A stretch of DNA of 64,000 nt from Martinezella dioscoreae (GTDB lineage: Bacteria > Pseudomonadota > Alphaproteobacteria > Rhizobiales > Rhizobiaceae), in NCBI RefSeq assembly GCF_009176305.1, contig NZ_BLAJ01000003.1, positions 310,001 through 374,000 on the forward strand. Reading direction: 5' to 3'. The position numbers were made by a program, and so were the translations under genes. The notes beneath the pieces are model-generated. The model did not search any database and had not been told where the DNA came from. It saw nothing but the letters and a program-made list of their open reading frames with translations. Of the stretch, positions 43,301 to 52,365 are shown piece after piece. Every line of letters starts with the position of its first letter. Position 1 is the stretch's first letter.

Positions 43301-44941
43301 CTATTCATCGACAACCGGAGCCTTGGCGTCAATCATCGCGATCAAAGTTTCCAGCCTGTCGGCCTCGTAGGGCGGTTTGTCGGGCCGCAGTCGGGCAATG
43401 CGTGGAAAGCGCATGGCGACACCCGATTTATGGCGGGTCGAGCGGTTGATGCCCTCGAAAGCGACCTCGAGCACGAAGCCAAAATCGCGATCGGCGCGCA
43501 CCGCTCGCACTGGGCCGAAACGGTCGACCGTATTGTTGCGCACGAACTTGTCGAGCACCTCAAGCTCCGCATCGGTAAAGCCGAAATAGGCCTTGCCGAC
43601 AGGCACGAGCTGCTCACCCTCCGGCGTCGTCGCCCAGACGCCGAAGGTGAAATCGGAATAGTAGCTGGAGCGCTTGCCGTGGCCGCGCTGGGCATACATC
43701 AGCACGGCATCGACATTATAGGGATCGCGCTTCCACTTGAACCAGGGGCCTTTGGCGCGGCCTGCGAGATAGGCGCTGTCCCTGCGCTTGATCATCACGC
43801 CTTCGATCACCGGATCGGGCGGCGAGGAGCGCAGGCGGTCGAGCTCCTCCCAGGACGAGAAATCGACGAGCGGCGACAGATCAAAGCGGTCGTGGGGCGC
43901 GGCATCGATGATCTCCGTCAGCCGCTCCCGCCGATCGAGGAAACCGCGGGCGCGCACGTCCTCCGCGCCGTCAAAAAGAAGATCATAGGCGCGGATGAAG
44001 GCCGGAAACTCGTCCAGCATCTTTGCCGTCACGGTCTTGCGGTTGAGGCGCTGCTGCAGATCGGAGAAGCTGCGTGTCGGGCTGTTGGAGCGAACAGTGC
44101 CGCCAACCAGCAGCTCACCGTCCATGACGCCCTCGAAATTCATGGCGTCCACAACGTCGGGAAAGGCACCGGATATGTCATCGCCGGAGCGCGAATAGAG
44201 CTTGCTCGTCTCCCCAGAGCGCGAAAGCTGGACGCGGATGCCATCCCACTTCCATTCGGCCGCGAAATCGCGGGGGTCGAGCCCGTCGAGATCGCCTGTT
44301 TCAACAGGATTGGCCAGCATAACGGAATGGAAGATCGCCGGCGTCGCCAATATCGGCCGCTCGCCCTTTCCTTCCAGCCATCGAAACAGGCTTTCATAGG
44401 GCGGCTGCAGACCGTGCCACAGCGTCTCGATCTCGGTCACGTCCTTGCCGGCGAGCTCGGCTAGCGCCTGCTTGGCAAGGCGGGCCGAAACGCCGATGCG
44501 CAGAGCGCCGGTCGCAAGCTTCAAGAAGGCAAAGCGGCCCGACGTATCCAGCCGGTCCAACAGGTCGCGGACGAAGCTGCGCACTTCGGTCCGCCCGAGC
44601 GCATTCATGCGCCTGATAACCTCGCCGAGCTTCGGCTGCTCGCCGGCGGGACGCTCGATATCGCTCTCCTTGTCCCAGACCAGCGAGATCGTTTCGGCAA
44701 GATCGCCGACATAATCGTAGGAATAGCGGAACAGCACCTCGTCCATACGCTCGAGAACGAGCTCGCGTAGCATGGCGGGCTTGACGTTGCGCACCTCGAG
44801 CGTGCCGGCAATGGCGGCCAGACCATAGCCGCGGTCCGGATCGGGCGTATCGCGGAAATAATCGGTCAGCAGCTTCAGCTTGCCGTTGCGGCTCGGCGTC
44901 AGCACCAGGCGGTCGAGGAGGTCGGCAAAGGCTTTCATCAA
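43301..44941 (-). CDS. ATP-dependent DNA ligase (cisplatin-damage type)
   Basis: 546 residues. Adenylated Lys231 in EWKWDGIRVQL, then motifs RSGDDISGAFPDVV and DGELLVGG, EGVMIKRRDSAYLAGRAKGPWFKWKRDP. The C-terminal OB domain ends GFVLEVAFEGINRSTRHKSGVAMRFPRIARLRPDKP. The N-terminal ~170 residues form the usual DNA-binding domain. Overlaps the nuclease gene by 4 bp. Such ligases are linked to interstrand-crosslink or break repair. Confidence 0.91.
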   Translation of the reverse strand: MMKAFADLLDRLVLTPSRNGKLKLLTDYFRDTPDPDRGYGLAAIAGTLEVRNVKPAMLRELVLERMDEVLFRYSYDYVGDLAETISLVWDKESDIERPAGEQPKLGEVIRRMNALGRTEVRSFVRDLLDRLDTSGRFAFLKLATGALRIGVSARLAKQALAELAGKDVTEIETLWHGLQPPYESLFRWLEGKGERPILATPAIFHSVMLANPVETGDLDGLDPRDFAAEWKWDGIRVQLSRSGETSKLYSRSGDDISGAFPDVVDAMNFEGVMDGELLVGGTVRSNSPTRSFSDLQQRLNRKTVTAKMLDEFPAFIRAYDLLFDGAEDVRARGFLDRRERLTEIIDAAPHDRFDLSPLVDFSSWEELDRLRSSPPDPVIEGVMIKRRDSAYLAGRAKGPWFKWKRDPYNVDAVLMYAQRGHGKRSSYYSDFTFGVWATTPEGEQLVPVGKAYFGFTDAELEVLDKFVRNNTVDRFGPVRAVRADRDFGFVLEVAFEGINRSTRHKSGVAMRFPRIARLRPDKPPYEADRLETLIAMIDAKAPVVDE

Positions 44942-45948
44942 TCGCCCTCGTCTTCATAGCCGATGAGATGCAGCGGCTTGGCGGCGATGCCCTGCAGCTC
45001 GCACCAGCGCACCAGCGCCTCTTCGCGGCCGTGGGTGACCCAAACCTCGCTCGGCTTCAAATCGGAGATCGTCTCGGTCAGTTCGGGCCAGTCGCAATGA
45101 TCCGATATGACCAGCGGCAGCTCGACGCCAAGCTGCTTGGCACGCTGGCGCACCATCATCCAGCCGGAGGCGAAAGCCGGCAGTGGATCGTTAAATCGTC
45201 TCGCCCAGCGATCCTGAAACGCGGAGGTCGGACCGACGACGACGGCGCCCTGAAAGATCGACTGATCGCGGCTTTCGATGGTGGCTGGCTTGAGTTCACC
45301 AAGCGCGATGCCCTGGCTGACATAGTAGTCGCACAGGGTTTCGAGCGCGCCATGGATATAGATCGGTTTGTCATAGCCGGCATCGCGCAGCAGGCGGACG
45401 ACGCGCTGCGCCTTGCCGAGCGCATAGGCGCCGATCAGATGCGTTCGTTCCGGAAACTGCCGAAGCGAAGCCAGGAGCTTGCGCGTCTCAGCCATGGGAT
45501 CGGGATGATGGAAGACCGGCAGCCCGAAGGTTGCCTCGGTGATGAAGACATCACAGGGGACCGGCACATAGGCTTCACAGGTCGGATCGGGCCGGCGCTT
45601 GTAATCGCCTGAGACCACGATGCGCAGTCCATCCTTCTCCACTGCGATCTGAGCCGAACCCAGGACGTGGCCGGCAGGATGGAACTGCACCTTGACGCCA
45701 TTGATCGTCACTTCCTCGCCGAAGGCAACCGCCTGCTCCGATCCTGCAAAGCCATCACCATAGCGGATGCGCATGATATCGAGGGTCTGGCGCGTGGCGA
45801 GCACATTGGCATGGCCGGAACGAGCGTGGTCCGAATGACCATGCGTGACGAGCGCTCGCTCGACCGGCTGCACGGGATCGATATAGAAGCCGCCGATCGG
45901 GCAGAACAAGCCCGCAGGCGCCGGATAAAGCAGTTGATCGGGTCTCAT
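44938..45948 (-). CDS. Ligase-associated MBL-fold DNA exonuclease
   Basis: About 336 residues starting MRPDQLLYPAPAGL (a GTG at 45975 is possible). Metallo-beta-lactamase motif LVTHGHSDHARSGHANVLATRQT, then FHPAGHVLGSAQI, VVSGDYK and beta-CASP-like SDHCDWPELTETI. Forms the known ligase-exonuclease pair. The Lhr-type helicase and the phosphoesterase that usually complete this gene set are not next to it. Confidence 0.92.
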   Translation of the reverse strand: MRPDQLLYPAPAGLFCPIGGFYIDPVQPVERALVTHGHSDHARSGHANVLATRQTLDIMRIRYGDGFAGSEQAVAFGEEVTINGVKVQFHPAGHVLGSAQIAVEKDGLRIVVSGDYKRRPDPTCEAYVPVPCDVFITEATFGLPVFHHPDPMAETRKLLASLRQFPERTHLIGAYALGKAQRVVRLLRDAGYDKPIYIHGALETLCDYYVSQGIALGELKPATIESRDQSIFQGAVVVGPTSAFQDRWARRFNDPLPAFASGWMMVRQRAKQLGVELPLVISDHCDWPELTETISDLKPSEVWVTHGREEALVRWCELQGIAAKPLHLIGYEDEGD

Positions 45949-45977
45949 GACTTGTGAGGATAGCGCGATTTGCACAA

Positions 45978-46748
45978 TTAGGTAGCGATATCAGCTGCTT
46001 TTCGCGCGAATCCGCGCTCGGGTTGCCGATCCGGCAGATCGAAGACGAGGACATCCTCGCTATGCGGCTTGGCCTTTGCCACGACGGCGCCGTTCGGATC
46101 GACGATTGCGCTGGTGCCATAGCTCACCCAGCCATCCTCGTTGCTGCCGACCACATCGGACGCCATGACCCAGCAGCCCGTATGCCTGGCGCATATCTGC
46201 AGGCTCGAAATGCCCGGCCTATGCCATTTCTCCGCCTTGTGGGGCCGAAGCATCAGGTTGACGGGATTGCAGATGAGGCCCGCTCCCTTTCGGGCCAAAC
46301 GAGCTGCGGTATAGGGACATCGGAGATCGGCGCAGATATTGATACCAAAGCGCCAATGGCCCTCCTGCCAGATCGGAAAATCCTTTCCCGGCGTGCAGCC
46401 GCTTTCGAGCGGGTGAGCCTTGGCATAGACGCCGGCTATCCGGCCGGACTTGACGACCATGGCGCTGTTGTAGAGCGCATCGCCCCTCTTCTCGAAGAGG
46501 CCAATAATCGCTGTCGTCCTGCTCGAGGCGAAGCGAGCGACAAGCGCGTCCAAACCGGGATCGTCGAGGGAAAGCGCGCGGCGTCTGGCGATGGCTTCGT
46601 TGTAGCTGTGTCCCTGCAGATAGCATTCTGGAAAGAGGGCGAGATCGATGCCCTGCCTTTCCGCCCAGGCGAGATCGCGCGCCAAAGCCTGGGCCGCCTG
46701 CTCGACGGCATCGAAAAGTGCCAGACGTTGAAAGGCCGCGATCCGCAT
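45978..46748 (-). CDS. Nitrilase-family amidohydrolase
   Basis: 256 residues. Catalytic Glu in FPECYLQGHSY, Lys in YAKAHPLE, Cys in GINICADLRCPY, the Glu-Lys-Cys triad of the carbon-nitrogen hydrolase superfamily. ATG at 46748, MRIAAFQRLALFD. Substrate unknown. 29 bp from the nuclease gene, same strand, so possibly cotranscribed with the repair pair. Confidence 0.89.
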   Translation of the reverse strand: MRIAAFQRLALFDAVEQAAQALARDLAWAERQGIDLALFPECYLQGHSYNEAIARRRALSLDDPGLDALVARFASSRTTAIIGLFEKRGDALYNSAMVVKSGRIAGVYAKAHPLESGCTPGKDFPIWQEGHWRFGINICADLRCPYTAARLARKGAGLICNPVNLMLRPHKAEKWHRPGISSLQICARHTGCWVMASDVVGSNEDGWVSYGTSAIVDPNGAVVAKAKPHSEDVLVFDLPDRQPERGFARKAADIAT

Positions 46749-46955
46749 GCGGCAGGGGTAACATGCGCGGCGAGTCGGCCCTAGCACAAATGGATCAGGT
46801 GCGGGTCATCGCCTCTACCGGACTGGTAAATGAAATAGAAAGAGGTTGAGGCTCTTGGCCGATCGAAAGCGTTTGAAGAACAGCTTCTGTATCAAAACGG
46901 CACAGATGGGCCTGGCACGATTTCTGCTTCGTAAGTGACGTTCCAGGAGTTCATA

Positions 46956-48326
46956 ATGATGCAACGCCGCGCCCTTATCGCTTCCCTCGCCGCCTCGGCA
47001 GCGGCTGGCGTGCTTGCACGGCGCGGTTTCGCGGCACCACTTGCCAAGATGGCCGGTGCCGAGCTGCGCGGTCCAATCGACGCCATTGCGCTGAAGACGA
47101 CACCGGGCGCCAGCGATTTCAAGAGCGGCAAGCTGCAGGCGATGATCGACAATGCGGCGCGAAGCAACATGCCGCTTTTCCTACCACCGGGCACCTACAA
47201 CATCTCAAACCTGACACTCCCCAATAATACGCGCATCACAGGCGTTCCTGGCGCCTCACGGCTCATCTATAGCGGCGACGGCCATCTGATGAATGCAGAT
47301 AAAGCCAGGCGTATCGAGCTTTCCGGCCTCGTGCTCGATGGCGGCAATCGCTGGCTTGCCGATTATGCGGGTGGCCTTCTGCAATTTACCGGCGTCGACG
47401 AAGTGCTGATCGACAATTGCGAAATAATCGGCAGCCGCAAGCACGGACTGCAGCTGGAGCGCTGTGGCGGTCGGATCGAGCGCAGCCACATCTCCGGAGC
47501 GGCCGAGACGGGGATCTATTCCGTGCAATCCACCGGCTTGGCGGTGACAGGCAATCGCGTCGAGGATTGCGGTAATGGCGGTATTCTGATCCATCGCTGG
47601 GACAAGGCCGAGGATGGCAGCAGCGTCATCAACAACCGCATTGCCCGCATCCGCGCCAATGGCGGCGGCACCGGCCAGAACGGCAATGGCATCAATGTCT
47701 TCCGCGCGGATGGCGTCACGGTTTCCGGCAATCAGATCGCCGATTGTGCCTTCACTGCCATCCGCGCCAATTCGGCCTCCAATGTGCAGATCTCGAACAA
47801 TCAGTGCCTGCGCTCCGGCGAAACCGCCATCTACTGCGAATTCGAGTTTGTCGGCGCCACGATCAGCAACAATCTGGTCGATGGCGCCGCCAACGGCATT
47901 TCAGTCACCAATTTCGACAAGGGCGGAAGGCTCGCTTCGGTGACGGGCAATGTCATCCGCAATCTGTCGCTCACCGCACCCTATGCGCAGGATGGCGGTT
48001 TCGGCATCGGCATCTCGGCGGAAGCCGATACGCTTGTTGCCGACAATGTTATCGAGAATGCGCCGCTCTGGGGCCTGCGGCTCGGCTGGGGGCAATATCT
48101 CCGCAATGTCGTTGCGACCGGCAATATCGTCAGACATGCCGGCATCGGCTGCGTCGTCTCCGTCGCCGATGGTGCCGGCTCGGCGGTGATATCAGGCAAT
48201 CTCTTCCAGGAAATGCAGCAAGCCGCGATCATGGGCTTTCGCTGGGACAAGCCGGCACCCGGCGATCTCATCAAGGGAAGCACGCAATTCCCGCAGCTGA
48301 CCATCGAAAACAACAGGCTCGTTTAG
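46956..48326 (+). CDS. TIGR03808-type Tat-exported beta-helix protein
   Basis: 456 residues. Signal MMQRRALIASLAASAAAGVLARRGFA; then a pectate-lyase-like right-handed beta-helix. Repeats of N-x-I-x-x-(6-8)-G-I/V are plain, e.g. NNRIARIRANGGG, GNQIADCAFTAIRANSASNVQISNN, SNNLVDGAANGISVTN. Family TIGR03808 of Rhizobiales, function unknown; likely envelope or polysaccharide related. ATG at 46956 after AGGAG. Confidence 0.88.
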   Translation: MMQRRALIASLAASAAAGVLARRGFAAPLAKMAGAELRGPIDAIALKTTPGASDFKSGKLQAMIDNAARSNMPLFLPPGTYNISNLTLPNNTRITGVPGASRLIYSGDGHLMNADKARRIELSGLVLDGGNRWLADYAGGLLQFTGVDEVLIDNCEIIGSRKHGLQLERCGGRIERSHISGAAETGIYSVQSTGLAVTGNRVEDCGNGGILIHRWDKAEDGSSVINNRIARIRANGGGTGQNGNGINVFRADGVTVSGNQIADCAFTAIRANSASNVQISNNQCLRSGETAIYCEFEFVGATISNNLVDGAANGISVTNFDKGGRLASVTGNVIRNLSLTAPYAQDGGFGIGISAEADTLVADNVIENAPLWGLRLGWGQYLRNVVATGNIVRHAGIGCVVSVADGAGSAVISGNLFQEMQQAAIMGFRWDKPAPGDLIKGSTQFPQLTIENNRLV

Positions 48327-49111
48327 GCCGATCGCCAGTTCGGCTGCCGTTTTTCGAAGAAGGCGGTAATGCCCTCCCTAGCCTCCTCGGTCTCCCAGGC
48401 ATCTGCCAGCTGCTCGACGACGCGATCGATCATGCCATCGGTGATCGGCCTGCCGACGGAGCGCGCCAGGGCCTTAGCGCGGGCCGCTGCCTGCGGTGAC
48501 GCTCCCAGGAAATGGCGGACTTCGGCTTCTACGGCCTCATCCAGTGCCTCCTCCGCCACGACCCGTGACAGGAGCCCGAAGGCATGCGCCTGCCAGGCAT
48601 CGATGATTTTGCCGGAGAGAAACAACGGGCGCGCATTCGCTTGGCCGATGCGCGCGACGACATAGGGACTGATCGTGGCCGGAATGATGCCGAGGCGCAC
48701 CTCCGTCAGGCCGAAACGGGCCGTCGATGCCGATATCACCATGTCGCAGACGCTGAGGATGCCGATACCGCCGCCGAAAGCATTGCCCTGGACGCGGGCG
48801 ATCAGCGGCTTCGGCAATTCGTTCAACGCCTTGAACAGCATGGCAAGTCGCCGCGCCTCAGCCATACGCCCATCCCGCGTAGCATCGAACTGGGCACGCA
48901 TCCAACCGAGATCGCCGCCGGCACAGAAACTGGCGCCCTCGCCGGTCAGCACGACGACCCGGACTGCGCTGTCGTGAGCAAGGTCGTCCGTTGCCGCTGT
49001 CAAGTCATCGATCATCTCCGCCGAAAGGGCATTGTGCTTTTCCGGGCGCGCCAGCGTCACATGGGCAACACCGCGCTCGTCGGTGGCGATGCGGATCGTC
49101 TTCGATATCAT
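48323..49111 (-). CDS. liuC: Enoyl-CoA hydratase (methylglutaconyl-CoA hydratase)
   Basis: 262 residues. Crotonase motifs: EKHNALSAEMIDDL, GEGASFCAGGDLGWM, and the catalytic region GNAFGGGIGILSVCDMVIS, FGLTEVRLGIIPATISPYV. By context the methylglutaconyl-CoA hydratase of leucine breakdown. Start codon overlaps the HMG-CoA lyase stop; the last gene of the cluster. Confidence 0.92.
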   Translation of the reverse strand: MISKTIRIATDERGVAHVTLARPEKHNALSAEMIDDLTAATDDLAHDSAVRVVVLTGEGASFCAGGDLGWMRAQFDATRDGRMAEARRLAMLFKALNELPKPLIARVQGNAFGGGIGILSVCDMVISASTARFGLTEVRLGIIPATISPYVVARIGQANARPLFLSGKIIDAWQAHAFGLLSRVVAEEALDEAVEAEVRHFLGASPQAAARAKALARSVGRPITDGMIDRVVEQLADAWETEEAREGITAFFEKRQPNWRSA

Positions 49112-49977
49112 GAGGCACTCCTGAGGCTGCGGGCAAAGGCGGAGGCGCGGGCAAGCCTGTCCTCGTCGAGACCGGTCTCGAAGCCCCGCATCGATAGATA
49201 ATCTTGAACAGAAACGGTATCGACATTGCCCTTGGCGCCGGGAGCGAAGGGACAACCGCCAAGGCCGCCGGCTGACGCATCGAATACCCGCAGGCCGCGC
49301 TCCAACGCGACGCCGATATTGTCGAGCGCACGGCCGGACGTGTCATGAAAATGGCCGGCAAGGACTGCCGCGGGGAGTTCTCCGAGCACTGCGCCAAGCA
49401 TCCGGTCGACGGCCTCGGGCGTGCCTTTGCCGATCGTGTCGCCAAGGCTGATCTCATAGCAACCAAGCGCACGCAACTGCCACGCGACGCTGACAACATT
49501 TTGCGGCGGCACCGCGCCCTCATAAGGGCACTCGACGACGCAGCTGACATAGCCGCGCAACGGAACGCCGCGATCCCGACTGGCGGCCGCCACCGGCCGA
49601 AAGCGCTCGATGCTCTCGGCGATCGAGCAGTTGATGTTGCGCATGGAGAAGGTTTCCGAGGCGGACGCGAAGATCGCCACTTCATCGACGCCAGCCGCAA
49701 GGGCCGCCTCGAAGCCCTGCATGTTGGGCGCCAGCGCTGCGTAACGAACGCCTGGACGCCGCTCTATGCCGGCCATGACCGAAGCGGCATCCCCAAGCTG
49801 CGGCACCCATTTCGGGCTGACGAAGCTGGTGACTTCAATTCGCTCGAAACCACAATCCGAAAGCAGATTGACCAGCTCGATCTTGTGTTCGGTATCAACC
49901 TGCCGCTTCTCGTTCTGCAGCCCGTCACGCGGTGCCATCTCGACGATGGTGACGTGGTTGGAAGGCTTGTCGCTCAT
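49108..49977 (-). CDS. liuE: Hydroxymethylglutaryl-CoA lyase
   Basis: 289 residues of DRE-TIM fold. MAPRDGLQNEKRQVDTEHKIELVNLL and FERIEVTSFVSPKWVPQ; the active-site Cys is in GLGGCPFAPGAKGNV. Cuts HMG-CoA to acetoacetate and acetyl-CoA. Stop overlaps liuC start and its own start overlaps the carboxylase stop. Confidence 0.94.
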   Translation of the reverse strand: MSDKPSNHVTIVEMAPRDGLQNEKRQVDTEHKIELVNLLSDCGFERIEVTSFVSPKWVPQLGDAASVMAGIERRPGVRYAALAPNMQGFEAALAAGVDEVAIFASASETFSMRNINCSIAESIERFRPVAAASRDRGVPLRGYVSCVVECPYEGAVPPQNVVSVAWQLRALGCYEISLGDTIGKGTPEAVDRMLGAVLGELPAAVLAGHFHDTSGRALDNIGVALERGLRVFDASAGGLGGCPFAPGAKGNVDTVSVQDYLSMRGFETGLDEDRLARASAFARSLRSAS

Positions 49978-51962
49978 GCCGCATCCTCCGGACGGAGTGA
50001 CAGAAGCACGGCGCTTTCGCTGGTCTGATCCCCCTCGCCGACATACAGATCTTCGACGATGCCGTCGCGTGCCGCCGTCAGCGTCAGCTCCATCTTCATG
50101 GCCTCCATGACGATCAGCGCCTGGCCCCTCGCCACCGCGTCACCCTCGCGCACACGTACGATCTTGACGAGGCCCGGCATCGGCGCGATGACGCGATCGC
50201 CACCGCCGGCCGCCTCTTCTCCACCGTCGAGCAGATCGAGTCGATGGAAATGATGCGTCTGTCCATCGAGGAATAAAGTCACGCCTGACGATATCTCGAA
50301 GATATCGACATGGGACTGCCGGCCGTCGATCTCGACGTGGCGGGAAAGGCCCTCGCCTGCGAGCAAGCGAACGAGAATGATGCGATCGTCAAAGGTGACG
50401 CCGAATAGCGACCGACTCTTTGCAGCCAAGCGGCAATTCTGATGACCACCGGCAAAATGCAGCGTGACGGGACGGCTTGCTTCACCCCAGAGCTGCCAAG
50501 GACCGAGCGACAGCCAAGGATCACTGCCAGTGGCTTCTGCGAACCCACCCACCTCGACAATGGCAGCAATGGCGAGGGCAGCATCGTCTGGCGGTTGCGC
50601 CGAGGTCAGCGCCTCCACGTCACGATCGATCAATCCCGTATCCGGATGGCCGGCGGCGAAATCCGGCTGGCGGCTCAACCGGATAAGGAAATCGAGGTTG
50701 GTGGTGGTTCCGGCAACCTGTGTCTGCTCGAGACCGTGCGTGAGCTTGGCAAGCGCCGCCGCCCGATCGGGCGCATGCACGGTCAGCTTGGCGATCAGCG
50801 GGTCGTAATGCGGGGTGATGCTGTCGCCCTCGCGCACGCCGGCATCGATGCGGACATCGCCTTCGAGAAAGCGCAGGCGGGAAAGCGTGCCGGTTGCCGG
50901 CAGGAAGCCGCGCGATGGGTCTTCGGCATAGATGCGGGCTTCGAAGGCCCAGCCGTTTATGGTGAGCTCAGCTTGCGTTTTCGGCAGCGGCTCGCCGCTC
51001 GCAACGCGCAATTGCCATTCGACAAGATCGACGCCGGCGATTGCCTCTGTGACGGGATGCTCGACCTGCAGGCGGGTGTTCATCTCCATGAAGAAGAAGC
51101 GATCCGGCGACAGGCCGTCGGAGACATCGGCGATGAACTCAACGGTGCCGGCGCCGCGATAATCGATGGCGCGGGCGGCGCGAACCGCAGCTTCGCCCAT
51201 GGCGCTGCGCATCTCCTCCGTCATGCCGGGCGCCGGTGCCTCCTCAATCACCTTCTGGTGCCGGCGCTGCAGGGAGCAATCGCGCTCGAAGAGGTGCACG
51301 GCATTGCCCTGGCTGTCACCGAACACCTGAATCTCGATATGTCGCGGCTTGACGAGATATTTTTCGATGAGCACGGCATCGTCGCCGAAAGCGGATTTCG
51401 CCTCGCGCTTCGCCGCCTCCAGCGAAGCCTCGAAATCCTCCGGACGGTCGACGCGGCGCATGCCCTTGCCGCCGCCGCCGGCCCTCGCCTTGATAAGAAC
51501 GGGAAAGCCGATGCCGTCGGCCTGCTCGGCAAGAAAGCCGGGCTCTTGCCTATCGCCATGATAGCCGGGAACAACGGGCACGCCGGCCCGCTCCATCAGC
51601 GCCTTGGCCGCATCCTTGAGCCCCATCGCTCGAATGGAGGCCGGCGACGGGCCGATGAAAACCAGGCCTGCAGCTTCGACGGCCTCGGCAAAAGCTGCAT
51701 TTTCCGAGAGAAAGCCGTAGCCCGGATGGATGGCCTCCGCGCCGGTTCGCTTTGCGGCTGCGATAATCTTTTCCTTCGAAAGATAGCTTTCGCTCGCCGC
51801 CGCCGGCCCGATGTGAACGGCTTCATCGGCCAGCACCACATGCAGCGCATCCCGATCGGCGTCGGAATAGACGGCGACTGTGCGGATGCCCAGGCTCCTC
51901 GCCGTGCGGATGATGCGGCAGGCGATTTCGCCGCGATTGGCGATCAGTATCTTCGAAAACAT
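49974..51962 (-). CDS. liuD: Methylcrotonyl-CoA carboxylase alpha (biotin) subunit
   Basis: 662 residues: biotin carboxylase (SKILIANRGEIACRIIRTARSLGIR, GGGGKGMRRV, HLFERDCSLQRRHQKVIEEAPAP, MNTRLQVEHPVTE) and a biotin carrier with AMKM at 621-624 (Lys623). Carries and carboxylates biotin for the beta subunit. Overlaps HMG-CoA lyase by 4 bp. Confidence 0.95.
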   Translation of the reverse strand: MFSKILIANRGEIACRIIRTARSLGIRTVAVYSDADRDALHVVLADEAVHIGPAAASESYLSKEKIIAAAKRTGAEAIHPGYGFLSENAAFAEAVEAAGLVFIGPSPASIRAMGLKDAAKALMERAGVPVVPGYHGDRQEPGFLAEQADGIGFPVLIKARAGGGGKGMRRVDRPEDFEASLEAAKREAKSAFGDDAVLIEKYLVKPRHIEIQVFGDSQGNAVHLFERDCSLQRRHQKVIEEAPAPGMTEEMRSAMGEAAVRAARAIDYRGAGTVEFIADVSDGLSPDRFFFMEMNTRLQVEHPVTEAIAGVDLVEWQLRVASGEPLPKTQAELTINGWAFEARIYAEDPSRGFLPATGTLSRLRFLEGDVRIDAGVREGDSITPHYDPLIAKLTVHAPDRAAALAKLTHGLEQTQVAGTTTNLDFLIRLSRQPDFAAGHPDTGLIDRDVEALTSAQPPDDAALAIAAIVEVGGFAEATGSDPWLSLGPWQLWGEASRPVTLHFAGGHQNCRLAAKSRSLFGVTFDDRIILVRLLAGEGLSRHVEIDGRQSHVDIFEISSGVTLFLDGQTHHFHRLDLLDGGEEAAGGGDRVIAPMPGLVKIVRVREGDAVARGQALIVMEAMKMELTLTAARDGIVEDLYVGEGDQTSESAVLLSLRPEDAA

Positions 51963-51971
51963 CGGCAGACC

Positions 51972-52355
51972 CTATTGCGCGGCAATGACTTCGACTTCGA
52001 GCAGCCAGGCCGTATCGAAAATACCGGCGATCACGACAGTCATGGCCGGCGTGAGCGAGCCTAGATATTCGCTACGGATCTCGCGGTTCTCGATCGTATG
52101 ATGTCGATCGGCGAGAAAGGTGGTGACCTTGACGATATCGTCCTTCGTCATGCCGGCCGCCTTCAGCTGCGCATCGATGTTGTGCCAGACCTGGCGAGCC
52201 TGCGCCTTAAAACCCTCCGGCAAGGCATCGTCGACGTCGGTCGGTATCTGTCCGCTGATAAAAAGCAATCGTTCGAAATTCTCGAGCTTTACGGCTTGAG
52301 CATAGCCGCCGCGGGGCTGCGGCGCATTCTTGGCATTGATGGCATCGCGTTTCAT
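51972..52355 (-). CDS. RidA/YjgF family protein
   Basis: 127 residues: NAPQPRGGYAQAVKLENFERLLFISGQIPTDVD, then TKDDIVKVTTFLADRHH and PAMTVVIAGIFDTAWLLEVEVIAA. RidA proteins hydrolyse reactive imines/enamines; here the usual catalytic Arg is not plain (the motif reads PAMTVV in place of PARTVV). Lies 9 bp after liuD's upstream end and between the carboxylase subunits, in the operon. Confidence 0.9.
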   Translation of the reverse strand: MKRDAINAKNAPQPRGGYAQAVKLENFERLLFISGQIPTDVDDALPEGFKAQARQVWHNIDAQLKAAGMTKDDIVKVTTFLADRHHTIENREIRSEYLGSLTPAMTVVIAGIFDTAWLLEVEVIAAQ

Positions 52356-52365
52356 CTCCGTCTCC

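Noticed and set aside
50442..52064. 540-codon plus-strand frame opposite the carboxylase alpha gene
   Set aside because: Shadow of a gene with clear biotin carboxylase motifs; no RBS or motif in the antisense frame.
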